Below are positions 11,391 through 22,172 of a stretch of 64,000 nt of DNA, in pieces (position 1 is the first letter of the stretch; every line of letters starts with the position of its first letter). The translations under genes and the position numbers were made by a program. Origin of the DNA: Isoetes taiwanensis. Its lineage: Eukaryota; Streptophyta; Lycopodiopsida; Isoetales; Isoetaceae. The notes beneath the pieces were generated by a model. It did no database searches. It worked only from the letters and a program-made list of their open reading frames with translations, and was not told the DNA's origin. The stretch covers positions 2,588,955 through 2,652,954 of the forward strand of contig JAJEKV010000114.1 in the NCBI GenBank assembly GCA_021234155.1. The letters are read 5' to 3'.

Positions 11391-11510
11391 CGCAAGATAA
11401 TAGGGCAACTGCCTTCTTTGTTTCGACATGAAATGGAAGCTTGTTGTATGTGCTACGAATCTGCCAGGTGCAAAAATACCGAGCTTGACTATGGAGCAAG
11501 CAACCCAAGT
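11391..11510 (-). other. Possible 120-bp exon of an unidentified gene
   Basis: The segment is bounded on the minus strand by a canonical acceptor (tctcctccag) and a canonical donor (GTAAGAG). It is exactly 40 codons and open in two frames. The more protein-like frame contains QARYFCTWQIRSTYNKLPFH. The long unbroken minus frame 11175-11693 spans this segment in a different phase and is probably chance. No family was recognised. Confidence 0.3.
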
Positions 11511-11699
11511 CTGGAGGAGACAACATACAACAATGAAGGAGCTCACATCACTTTTGAAGAGGACGGTTCTAGCATAATCAGTTCTTGTAATATATAATAA
11601 AGCTACCGACTTAGAACTCAGGCTCTGCTCACACGTTGAACAAAACTCGCTCTGACATCGGGCCAAAGGTGCGGCAAGAAGGGGGCTCCACATACAGAT

Positions 11700-13000
11700 G
11701 GACCATCACTGCCTTAACCATTAGCCATCTATGTTGTGTAGAGGGAACTCATGCGAGCTTGGGCAAGGTGCCCGATCCTCCCTAACCCTAAGCGAAATTA
11801 CCATATTTTGGGCATTTTAGTTTTTAAGTGTCACAAATCGTCAGATACATAGGTAGCATAATCTTAGCCCTCAATTTGGGGCTGGATCCAATCCAGAAAT
11901 TACTGGAGAATAACATTATAATATAGGATGCTTCATTGCCTTTGTGAAACAATAAATAATAAATAATAAAATACAAAATTTAGTCCAAATACGACTATTG
12001 GATGAAGGATTGAAAAAAGTTGACACTTGGTCCTCCCCCCTCTCACACACATTGCCTAAAGGGTCTTTGAGATGTCTGTTCACTTTGACATTTAAAAAGT
12101 GTAGATTTAGCCTATATCTAAGCAATCTGAATCAAAGCAAATTCTATGTAGTGTCGAATGTATGATTTGTAATGGCAGTTGGGTCCCTCTTTTGTTTGAT
12201 TTCATTCAAGGACGTCAATTTGGCACAATTGCTTCATTAAATTAGAGCAAGTATCTTGCATTTGACATTCCAATAAGCAATAGTATATATCAAATTTCAA
12301 CTTTAATTGTGCCACACTTGGCATAAATGTTTATTACAATATAGTTCTTTGCGGGATTCACAAGTGCAACAGTTGAGCATGTATCAATTTTTCCTCTATT
12401 ATCTTTGCTAAAATAATATTGAATTTGTTAATGCCTTAAATTTCAAGTCTTGTTCTTTCTCTACGGTAAAGTTCTCAAATCCATGCATTGAGCAGGGAGT
12501 TTGCAATAGCATTTTTACGTAGGGATATTGATCTGTAAAAGAGATATCTGGCGAGTCTCTTTGGCTAAGGTAGGAAAGCACATACAAAAGAATATCAATT
12601 TTCGATTAAGCCCTTTAGCCATACTTAATGTGAAGTTCATATTGTTGGTTTGGAGCAATCCCATGGCAATTCTTCAATGAGTATGTTATGATTTGCCCAA
12701 CTAACATGCTTTGAAAATATTCTCAAATTTGGGAAGAAAAAGAACAAATTCCTTTGCGTTTCCATCACATTCTCCCACTTTTAATTAGGGAAGGTCACAT
12801 GTAAATCAAAGTCAACATGCTCATACTCAAGTTTATATTTTCTAAGCAGCATAAGCTTTTCATACCCCTCGGACATCTGAAAAAAAAATCCCAAGGACTA
12901 TGCAAGCGGTAGGATGCTAAAGTCTATAAGCGATCACGAACAACCCGACTAAATACAATAAGCCCACATGGAATAAGCATGCATGTTGAGAGATCCACAT
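11700..13000. other. No gene seen
   Basis: AT-rich non-coding sequence up to the start of the LTR-like repeat at 13005. A short AATAAT run lies at about 11948-11966. No coding frame resembles a known family. Bases 9560-10490 and 10620-11390 are likewise empty of recognisable genes. Confidence 0.4.
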
Positions 13001-13004
13001 AAAA

Positions 13005-14727
13005 TGTTGTGGCGTCCCTTACTCATATCACGGTGCACTCACCAGGTATAAAAGGAGTTCATCCCCATACCGGCTCCATCGCGTCTGGGGGCCCTCCGCG
13101 TATCCTTTGCAACCTTGATGAGTTCCAGTGGGAAGAATGAAGGGGTCATTTACCCTGTCTCCCTCAGGGCCTACCTAGCTGCGGAAGCGTAAACATACAT
13201 GTCAGTATACAACATCAACATCGCCCATCGCGGTGGTCGGGTGGGAGACGTGGGTGGGTGCAAGTCCCACCAACCATGCCTTCAATAAAAAAAAAAAAAA
13301 AAAACATCAACATCACATAACCATCTCGAAGGATGGCATCACATATCTGCATAGACAAAGATCGGTACATCACATGGAAAATCCTACCCAAGGCTCGGAC
13401 TTCGAGGGGGTGATTGGCCGGCTTGGGTCTCGAGAGGTCATTGGGGCCGAAATTCATAGCAAATGGATTTGGCTGGCATAAGAACATGGCTTAGGGTTGT
13501 CCCTCCATCGCCCCTCTGTGCACACTTTGCGAGTAGGTTGAAAAGTGTTGGGACTGGCCTTTGTAGCCGTGGGATGCATAGCCAAAGGGGCTATTCACGG
13601 GTTGCATCTCCCGGTTCGATGGGGCGGTGGGATCACTCCCTCGAGAGATCTACATGCGACTCAAGGTGACTAGAGGGCCCTTGCCCTTATTGACTTGAAC
13701 CCAATGGAAGTGATGCATCACTCCCGCGGGTGTCGAGCCCATGCCTTGCCCACCAGCGATGGCAAGCCGTAGACCTAGTCCACGGGGATCCCCAGGTAGG
13801 CTTTACACACCGGAGGAATGGATTCTCATGAGTCGGGGACATGAACCTCCTTGTAAGCCGGTCGGCCCCTTCACCCCACAACCCGGGTGTGGCTCTTGTA
13901 AAACGGGCGAATTTACTGGTGCACTAAAGAGGGCTGGCTAGGAGCATCAACTACTAAGCTTTAAGGTCTCTACCCCCTTCCCAATACAATGAGTTCCGCG
14001 AGAGATCATCACGACATTCATATCCGCGAGAAGAACTAAAGGACAAGATCTAATCTATATCATAGAGTTAGGTTCTTTAGTTAGAATTTTGGGTATCTAG
14101 AGATCTAGATGGCTACTAAGGGCAATTCAATAGGCTAAACATACTTATTCAATATGGGAGGCGGTTTTAGACTATTGAATTGACAAAAACCTCCGATCCT
14201 TGGCTCGCTCCTCACTCTGCTCGAACTTCGGCCATCTTCTTTGAGCTGCTAGAAGATGAAGCTAGAAGAAGCCCGATGAGCTAAAGCTGCTTTCGGACGC
14301 GGGGTTTGGGATCTTGAGATGGGCTCTTGAAGCAAGCGAAAAGCGAGCCCTAGAAGCCTTTGGACGAAAATGGAAAGTTAGGGTTTCCAAAGCCTATATA
14401 GACTAAGGGTTAGAGCTAGGGTTCCCATTATCCCCTTTAGGCATGTGGGATAATTGGATGTGGCCCACTTATATTAAATAAGTGGCCTAGGATATCCACA
14501 TGGATAAATGTGTACACATGGATAAATGTGTACACATTGACACATGGATAAGTGTGCACATGAGCAAATGTGCCCATAATTAAATGCACACACCTTGCAA
14601 GTTGCCCCTAGGGTGCTACTTGCTTTCGGCTACGTTGGCGTGTTTTGCGTCGGTTGAATGGCGTGTAATGCGGTGTGTGCTTGATGCGGTATCGTCTTAG
14701 GACCATATCTTTGTCTTTGGAACATCA
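13005..14727 (-). repeat. LTR-like repeat (3' LTR), left copy
   Basis: It shares long blocks with 30041-31204: ctagctgcggaag, caaatggatttgg.tggcata, agccaa.ggggctat, gggttgcatctccc, ggtgtcgagcccat, and the stretch ending 'tctacccccttcccaataca'. Ends are TGTT..CATCA on the plus strand. A short SINE interrupts it at 13223-13302. A TATA-like CCTATATAGA lies near 14391. Plus-strand frames at 13463-13941 are chance. Confidence 0.6.
13211..13314 (+). mobile_element. Very short tRNA-derived SINE with polyA tail and 12-bp target duplication
   Basis: The insert 13223-13302 is flanked by perfect copies of AACATCAACATC (13211-13222 and 13303-13314). It contains TGGTCGGGTGG (A-box-like) and GGTGCAAGTCC (B-box-like), then an A run of about 18. 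The homologous LTR at about 30240 lacks the insert, giving an empty site. The non-A part is only about 60 bp, small even for a SINE. Confidence 0.75.
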
Positions 14728-14740
14728 TTCTCCCCCACCT

Positions 14741-15761
14741 TGAAATGATCTTTGTCCAGCGGCATGGGTGGGTCTCTCCACCTTGGGATCTTCTTAACAC
14801 ACGCAATCAACTTGATGCATACAATTTATTATTATTATACTTACACAATTATTAGAATTACTCTAGGGTAATGTTTAAGACATTTCTTGTACTATTTCAT
14901 TATCCAATTAACTTATCACTTCATAACTTAATCAACACAAGGTAATTACTAACCTTACTTAATACAACATTTAAGTTTATCAAAGTTTATCAATTTCATA
15001 CAAAATTTACACTTCCAAGGTACTCTTCATCCCTTGCAACACGTTATAACAAAATTTGTGTTGCAAGTCTTTTTATCTTGAAATCTGCATTAATTTTACA
15101 ATATCTATAATTACATACTTACTAGCTTACACAAGATTTAAGCGATTAGTTTCAATGGTAGAAATCACAACTACTCTAGAACTATCTATACAAGTGCTTT
15201 GTCGACTCTCCGTAGGTTCTTCATTCTCATTGGCCTCACGGGTTCACCGCTAGAATATTAATGTAAAGTTGGTTATAAGGGAACCACCCCATCTATCTAC
15301 ATGAATGCATGACTAATCTCCGTAGGAAGGGATGCTTCTTCCATCGTGGCCAGGTGGAGGCTGGCCCTATAATGCCTATATAAAGCTCATGCCTACACCT
15401 TTAGTTGCTTTTTGAGGCGTGGAGGATAGGGTCCTTCGTGTTTTGGTGAAGGATAGGGTCCTTCCGTGTAGGCATTGACTAGGGTGTTTTCCTATCAATG
15501 CATTCTGAATGACCTCTTATCTCTGAGGGTGGTCTACTTCCGTGGGACCGGAGTAGACTTTTTAATCTACCTTCCACTCATCCAAGCGAGCTGCGGTCAT
15601 GCCTACATTGACATTACACCCGTCCTAGAGATCACCGTAGTGGTCTCATCATCGGTAACAAGCGCCAACCCATACTAGCATAGGCTGCATGTAGATTAAC
15701 TGAAACGCATGATTTCTGGCGGCTCCTTTAATGCATCGATTAACATAATTACCCTAAGGTA
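14741..15761. other. Interior of the large LTR element, no coding match
   Basis: AT-rich sequence with phrases such as 'gaattactctagggtaatgttta' that echo the start of the direct repeat at 15750. No open frame resembles a known domain. Confidence 0.35.
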
Positions 15762-16188
15762 ATATTTATGAATTAGCATTATCATAGTATCGGATACATT
15801 ACTTAGATGGTACAATTATATTTACTCTAAGCTTTGTAATATTTAGCGACTTTTAGATGCGATTATTTAAACAATAACCACGATTTAGACCTATTGTTTA
15901 CATAGACAAGGTTTTAATTATCATACACAAGAATTAGATGTGCTTCTTATTCTCTTCCTTGGGTCTTTGCATTACCCTTGGAAGTATATCCCTAAGATGC
16001 ACTTAAGTATATCGAATTCTATTTTCTATTTATATTTATAAGGACAGGGTCATATAGCTAACCTTGGAAGGAATTGCATCCTTGCGAAGGATTAATTAAC
16101 ATGCTACCTCACATTATATTTGTTATTTAACTTATTTCCCTATGATACATATACATGCGGCAACTTCTATGGGTTATTGGGATCTATA
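15762..16188 (+). repeat. 430-bp direct repeat, left copy
   Basis: From atatttatgaatta to ggatctata it matches 19944-20374 almost base for base, with roughly two dozen substitutions and small indels by eye. The ends are not TG/CA and no primer site or purine tract adjoins them, so they do not look like ordinary LTRs. The pair brackets the block holding the ParB-like and HUH genes. Confidence 0.75.
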
Positions 16189-16217
16189 TATACAAGTCGG
16201 GGGCAACTAGAAGGTTT

Positions 16218-16268
16218 GCCTGCGTGAGCAACAATATATCGTGTGAACTACATTGTTGCTCACGAGGC
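16218..16268 (+). repeat. Strong hairpin, 13-bp perfect stem extended to 17 bp
   Basis: CGTGAGCAACAAT (16223-16235) is an exact inverse complement of ATTGTTGCTCACG (16252-16264), with a 16-base loop. Outside a single unpaired G, GCCT pairs with AGGC, giving 17 bp in total. It sits 30 bases inside the left direct repeat, at the end of the block opposite the HUH nuclease gene. HUH nucleases cut beside hairpins, so an origin or terminus role is possible but unproven. Confidence 0.7.
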
Positions 16269-17027
16269 GGTTGCTCTATGACTTGTGTTGCCCTCCTCCC
16301 GATTACAAATGCACAGCTGCTGCGGCTCCTTATCGTCGTGAAGAGGCGGTGTTATTTCGAGGACCGGATGCCCATCTATTTTTCGATGCGTGATGCCTAA
16401 CTATGTATGGCAAATGGCCCCGGTAGTTTATTTACATCTGGAAAACTGCATTTGAGTTTTGTAGAAGCGGTGAGACTATTAGTTCTACTTGCGATGTGCA
16501 TGCTTTTTGTTTTCAGCTATGTTTGCATGCAAAACATTATTCTAGTCAGAGGTCTGTTTAAATTTGAATGAGCGGACTTTGGGCACAGTGCATGGAGATA
16601 ATGAGGATGAGCACTTACGCTCGCCGGGTTCAAAGGGTTTACCGGTGGGCATTATCATTAACATGAGGATAGCTCTCAATAGCAGGCAGGGGCTGGCTCA
16701 GCGTAGTTGTGGAGAACATGGGCTGACGTAAAGATAAACATTTTCGTGGGAAAGCGGTTCTATGGTCCCACAATGATGTCCCTTAAGTATTTCCAATGTC
16801 AATGGGTACATTGCTAAGCGACATGGATGGGCTCTTCCCTCTTATAAGAGCTTCCAAGAGGCAAATATATAAGGTCCCTACAGGGGTTTTAAGGGGATAC
16901 AACATTCTTGGAATCGAATGAGCGAGTCGAAGAACTCTCCTTCTTTGGTTTGGTGACCTTGAACTTCCATGAGAACCCACCCGCTTAGTGGACCTTTGCT
17001 TGGCCGAGTTTCTAAGAAAATGAAGAC

Positions 17028-19400
17028 TTGTGTTGTCAAGGAGGTTCTGCCACTGAGAAGGACTCTTCTATCTTGATGAAGAGGTTAAAAATCGGGAAGC
17101 AAAAACTACGAAAAACAAGCAAAAGGAAAAGAAGGATAAGGAGGGGAAGGAAGCAAAAGGAAAGGGATGGAAAGGGAAGCAAGAAGGAGAAGAAAGGGGA
17201 GGGAAGCAAGAAGGGAAGGATAAGGAGGGAAGGGAAGCAAGAAGGAGAAGAAAGGAAGAAGGAAAAAGGAGGGAAGGAAGGTGGTGCAAGGAAGGCGGGG
17301 AAAAAAAAGGAAGACCAAGAGAGAAAACATAGGCATGGCACATCGGATGTTGAGGGCACTCCAAAGAAATAAAGAAGACAAAGCCCTCGACCTCTAGTCC
17401 ACAACCTAGTCCCTGCAATTCTGTGGCCTCTCCACGAGGAGGCCACTAGCGTGGTGGTGGTATTGGTGGTGGAAGCACGACAAAGGCGGGGGAGGGGGAT
17501 ACCTCGGCACCACAAGTCCAGGGGTCCATGCCATCTCAATTAATAAAGATGCGGATAGCTGGGCACTTGTTAGAGGTGCCCCAGGCCTCAAGGTGGAAAG
17601 GTCCAAGGAGGAGAAGATGGCAGAAATGACATTGAATAAAATTTATGACCACCATCATCTTTTTCCTCTCGGCATTACGTTTACAAAGAAAATAAACGTG
17701 TTCAGTTTATACCAAGCCCCTCCAAATTTGACTTCCAGGCCAAGAAATATGGAACACATCAAGACTCTGCTGGAATCTTTCCAGCGTGATCCTCTCCCGG
17801 TATTCACACACGTCGATGTGATCCCCTTCCACCCCAACACAAAGAAATTAGTTCCTTGGAAAACAGTGGACGATCTTATGGGGTTGCACTTCTATATAGT
17901 GAATGGGAATCACTTGGTATTGCGTATGAGTTGGTTTCAGCTAGGAAACCTTTTGCAAAGTTCCAGGAGCGGATGGCCAAAATATCACAGTATCCCGGAC
18001 ATGCGGGGTGTTGTCGGGGAGAGGTGAGCGGAGGGGCGCTGCGCAACTCAATTGTGAGGTGAATGACATTGCAGTGAAGACCATCTTCAAAAGATCTTTC
18101 ATTGACAAGATCACCCAATTGAGGCACCAGTACACACTTTGCGGCAAACCTGATCCTTCGGCTGCGGGCATATGCGATCGAAACCTTATAAGGTATGATA
18201 TTTACATCACATGGCACTATGGTGTCATTTTGAAATTCTGCTAGTTATTTTCATTTGTGTCTTGATATGAAATGGCACCGTGGCGCCATTTGTTCATATC
18301 AGTTGTCTTGATCTTATGTTTTCTTGGGTTCTATACATAATGAGTTTTAAGTTTTACCATTGAAATGGCACTACGGCGCCGTTTGCATTTCGTTGCTAAC
18401 AAATGTCCTTTGCATTCAGCAGTACCTGGCTCTAGCAGAAGTTACCGTGCGTGGTAAACAACCCAAAGACTTCAACTGGTGGGTCTTCATGCCAGAGGAT
18501 ATCTTTCACCCGTTCGGTCCACAATGGAACCAATGGAAGCAGCAAGCTCAAGGACAATAGGCGGCAGCCTATAGTATGTGTACGGACCAAAGATAGTGAC
18601 TACTTGGTCAGGACTTATCTGCGGTGCCTCGGAGGCATGCACTATGAGGATTGCGAGTCTTATTCCGGGGAGGTGCTTGGCGAGAAGGTATCGTTAAGGT
18701 CTCCAGCGATCACACAAGTGACTACTTCTTCAAGGCGAGGGCTAGAGCTCTCAAGACATTATCGTTCTTGAAAAGGAAATTTTGGGTATGTCAAGGAAAA
18801 CTTCCCAAGGAAGTTCACCTCCTTCGAAGACTTTTTGCTCCTTTGTGCGGGCTTTGGCGATGGCGGCTTAAAAGGCCATAGGGACTTTGCATAACAAATG
18901 GGTCAACGATGGCATTTCCAAGGAGGAAATTTTGGAAACATACCTCCGGCCTTGGCAAGGGTCATAAGAAATAAAGTTATCTTGAGGAGGGATGACTTTG
19001 AAGAGTTCCTTCTGAGGTTGAGCTCAGCGATAGAAGAGGGCAAATCAAATGCACTCTTGTGCCGGCTGCCGACCTCTTTGATTGTTACGAGAAGCGAAAT
19101 CTAACTCCAATGTAGGACCGGTCGACATTGTCCAAGTTCTTTGACCACGGTCAAAAGAACACGAACTTGAATCTTTTGGATGTTTGCTTCGCACGCACAG
19201 AACACAATTTTGTTGTCTCCTCGGTGTTGGATAACTGGACTCTAGGTCGGAGTTTATATTGGCATATATGAGGATGAGTACAAGAATCCGGCACCAACGA
19301 GGGGTGCTAGAACGCATCTTTGGAGAAATCATAATGAGAAGTCAGCTAGGTCCTGCAACCTGTTCCTACCTCGTGCAGGAGCTGGTACAGCCAGGCACAG
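17028..19400 (+). pseudogene. ParB-like domain protein, decayed and frameshifted, one intron
   Basis: Coding sense runs through several frames. 17028-17372 encodes a Lys/Arg/Glu/Gly-rich tract. After frame changes, 17530-17940 reads as a globular domain with NMEHIKTLLESFQRDPLPVF and FYIVNGNHLVL. The latter resembles the GNHR-type motif of ParB/sulfiredoxin-like domains. A helical part follows (CEVNDIAVKTIFKRSFIDKI) to about 18190. An apparent intron (GTATGA..CATTCAG, about 18192-18420) precedes YLALAEVTVRGKQPKDFNWW. Later frames carry KDSDYLVRTYLRCLGGMHYE, KFTSFEDFLLLCAGFGDGG, KVILRRDDFEEFLLRLSSAI and, across stops, STLSKFFDHGQKNTNLNLLD and EDEYKNPAPTRGARTHLW. The 3' end meets the convergent HUH gene at about 19.35-19.40 kb. 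At least five frame breaks or stops make it a pseudogene. ParB assignment is tentative. The consistent strand and protein-like content are seen directly. Confidence 0.5.
18210..18384 (+). repeat. Three related hairpins in the presumed intron
   Basis: Variants of a near-palindrome occur at 18210-18228 (atggcactatggtgtcat), 18264-18300 (GATATGAA..ATGGCACC-gt-GGCGCCAT..TTCATATC) and 18363-18384 (aaatggcactacggcgccg). The middle copy has the longest stem, about 16 pairs. All share ATGGCAC and GGCGCC halves. Spaced repeats of one hairpin inside an intron are unusual. Confidence 0.5.
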
Positions 19401-19945
19401 GCGTGTTCGATTACTTCTCTTGTGGTGCTTTTGGCATAGCTGTATTGATTCACAAAAAGGTTCGCATCGTGTTGAACATGATCGTGAAACGGCGATGCAC
19501 GAAGGGGATTCTTGGTAGGCAAGACCGCGTGCTCAATCATATTTACGTCTTTCATGCAGTATCCCAGCATGCCCTCAAAGCAGTGCATCCTGTTATTCTT
19601 GAGGGCCTTGCACACTAAGATAACGCCGGCTGGCTTAGAGGGCCAATTGAAATCCCTTTTGACAGCTTCGTTCAGGGCCTTAGGAGTCTTGTAGCGGGCT
19701 CTAAGCACGGCCTACACATGAAGGTGATCAGCAGAAGACCCCCTCTCCAGGGCAACTACACCAGCAAGGCATCTCCTATCGCAGAAGGAAGGAAGGGCAT
19801 CAAAGAAGCTACAGGGAACATCCTGACCAGACAAGGCCAGTGTGACAGAAACATCTATTGCATCCCAATTCTGTGCAAGGTTAGGCATCGCAGGAGCTGG
19901 CATCCAGAAAGTCTCAGTCTGCACAGAATTTGAATCCACAGGCAT
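19346..19945 (-). pseudogene. HUH (Rep-like) single-strand DNA nuclease, one in-frame stop
   Basis: One minus-strand frame of 200 codons with a single internal TAG at 19714-19712, where CAG (Gln) is expected, a C-to-T change. In order it shows VSVTLALSGQD (motif I-like strand), GVVALERGSSADHLHV (HUH motif, HLH histidines) and, about 54 residues on, GMLGYCMKD (YxxKD, the catalytic Tyr motif with codon at 19561-19559). That order and spacing match HUH Rep endonucleases of rolling-circle plasmids, CRESS viruses and related transposons. No helicase domain is visible. The first Met at 19945 coincides with the edge of the right direct repeat, so the true start may have been lost or the repeat may supply the promoter. 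It converges with the ParB-like gene. A 3'-half copy lies at 5672-5950. Family name beyond HUH is not claimed. Confidence 0.62.
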
Positions 19946-20374
19946 ATTTATGAATTAACATTATCATAGTATCGGATACATTACTTTCGATCGTACAATT
20001 ATATTTACTCTAGCTTTGCAATATTTAACAACTTTTAGATCGCGATTATTTAAACAATAACCCTGATTTAGACCTATTGTTACATAGACAAGGTTTTAAT
20101 TATCATACACAAGAATTAGATGTGCTTCTTATTCTCTTCCTTGGGTCCTGCATTACCCTTGGAAGTATATCCCTAAGATGCACTTTAAGTATATCTGAAT
20201 TCTATTTTCTATTTATATTTATAAGGACCCGAGGTTATATAGCTATCCTTGGAAGGAATTGCATCCTTATGAAGGATTAATTAACATGCTACCTCACATT
20301 CTGGTTGTTATTTAACTTATTTCCCTATGATACATATATGTACAACAAATTCTATGTGGTTATTAGGATCTATA
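19944..20374 (+). repeat. 430-bp direct repeat, right copy
   Basis: Partner of 15762-16188, in the same orientation. It starts at the first codon of the HUH gene and ends at ggatctata, after which sequence differs from the left copy. Confidence 0.75.
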
Positions 20375-22172
20375 TTTAACTTGTCAATAAGACACATTAA
20401 AGCTTATTATACATGGGCAAACCTTTCCTAAGGCTAGGGCATCCGCCCATTGAGTACGTGGGTAATTTGGAGATGACTTGGTGGTTGCATTGCTCTCATA
20501 TTTTTGCTCCACTTCCTTGGTGTAGTTAGCTATCCGTCGGTCTCGCATGTTGAGGCCTCGAGCACTAAGGTATTTATCTATCTTACGCTCTATTAAGCCG
20601 GCCATTCTTAGGAGTGAACTCTATTCTGAATTCGGTCAATTCGATACAAATACGTTCAATCATAAGATTGAGCCCTCCCACTTTCTTGAAAAGAAAATGG
20701 TCCCACCCTTGATGGCGTTGTACACAGCGTCATATCTATTCTCTCCCTTAAGAGGTTATATGCTTCTTACTTGGCGCATTAATTTACTATCCTTAGATAA
20801 CATATATAACCATCTAAGATGGATGCACATATTATGTTATCATTTATTTCAATATAGTTGCGGATTACCTACTTAGAACGATTCTAAACCACAAGGTTTT
20901 GTCATCATGACAATTCCCTTTGTCTCAAAAGACTATTTGATTACTATAATTTTTATTTTAGATGTACTTTGCATGTACTATTCTTTTTATATTCTAGAGA
21001 TTCCCCTTTCTTAGTTATTTAACTCTTGGAATATTCCTACCAATCGAATTGATGTCATCGTAACAAGTTGGCCGGACTTGTTAGATTACTTCTTTCGGTT
21101 GGATTATTCTTTGGAGGTACTAAATTTATACATGGTCAACAATTATCCTAGTAATAATTCCTTCTTAGCGAGGGTGATCAATCTCACCAAGTGGTTTCAA
21201 TATGTTGGATAATACATTGTAACAATCTTGTATAATTTTAGTTACTCTTATGTGTTTCCTTCCCAATACTTGGCTTAGCTCAATATTGGGCAATCCTTCG
21301 AGAATATCTAAAAAATGCCTTCTAATCCCAATGTGGATGTTACCATCCATACATTTAACCTATTAGGCCCCATGGCCTTGGATCCTTGAGCTTGCTAGAA
21401 GCTCATCCACTCGTTACTGCTTGAAGTAGCAAGGTAGCGTTCTTTCAGTTGCTTTCGATACCTCGGTCTCCTTGGCGGTGGCTCCTCTTGATGTAGAGGT
21501 TGACTTTGTTCGTTAGAAGCCTCTCCTTGCTGGTCTTTGATGGTGTAGTTGGTCACTTGAAATCTTCCATGCCGCTTTCAAAAGCCTAAAGGTGGCGCCG
21601 TTGAAAAGATCTTTCATCTTGAACTCTTTATCTTGGTAGCTAAGGGCGACTCTATATCCGATATTGTTTCCTCGACTCCATCGGCGTCTCATACATGAGT
21701 CCTCTTGTCGTTATCGTGTTGCAGAAGAGTGTTGAAGATGTTGATTGCTTCACCCCGCAATTTGCGACATCTCTTCGTTTGATGCATTGCGGCTATGGGA
21801 GGGAAGGAATAACAAAGGGAACTATATATGCAAAGCATATAGCTTACATAATTACAATTACTACTAGAGCTATTAGGTCACGTTTGTGCCTCCGGTGCAA
21901 TGGTTTTGACGATATATATCCTCTTATTTTCGTCATTTTTCGTACTCAGGGGTAACTTGTTGATATACTTGGGCCCTCCGATGTTTTGTCGGCTACATTG
22001 GGACAACACGCTCGCATTTCATTCTAATTAAAGGTGTGCTGGTCGTTGATGCTTTGACATTCCGCCTCTGATTACGATTCTCGGGCTGTAATTGTTCCCC
22101 CCCTTCATGATATTTGGAAGCTATTTGGAGGTGTCTCTTGAGAAATTACCGCGATTCCTTTGGCTATACTCC
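20375..22172. other. Interior of the large LTR element, weak minus-strand protein-like pieces
   Basis: The minus strand has short protein-like frames at 20384-20605 (KYLSARGLNMRDRRIANYTK) and 21165-21350 (HFLDILEGLPNIELSQVLG). They could be decayed gag or pol, but no diagnostic motif is visible. Confidence 0.3.

Noticed and set aside
11175-11693. Minus-strand frame of 172 codons
   Set aside because: No domain; it spans a better exon candidate (11391-11510) that reads in another phase, with splice sites inside.
17036-17539. Minus-strand 167-codon Ser/Phe/Leu-rich frame
   Set aside because: It is the complement of the plus-strand Lys/Arg/Glu-rich tract. Low complexity keeps both strands open.
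15762-20374. A conventional LTR retrotransposon with 430-bp LTRs
   Set aside because: No TG..CA ends, primer site, purine tract or reverse transcriptase was seen. The interior encodes HUH and ParB-like proteins instead.
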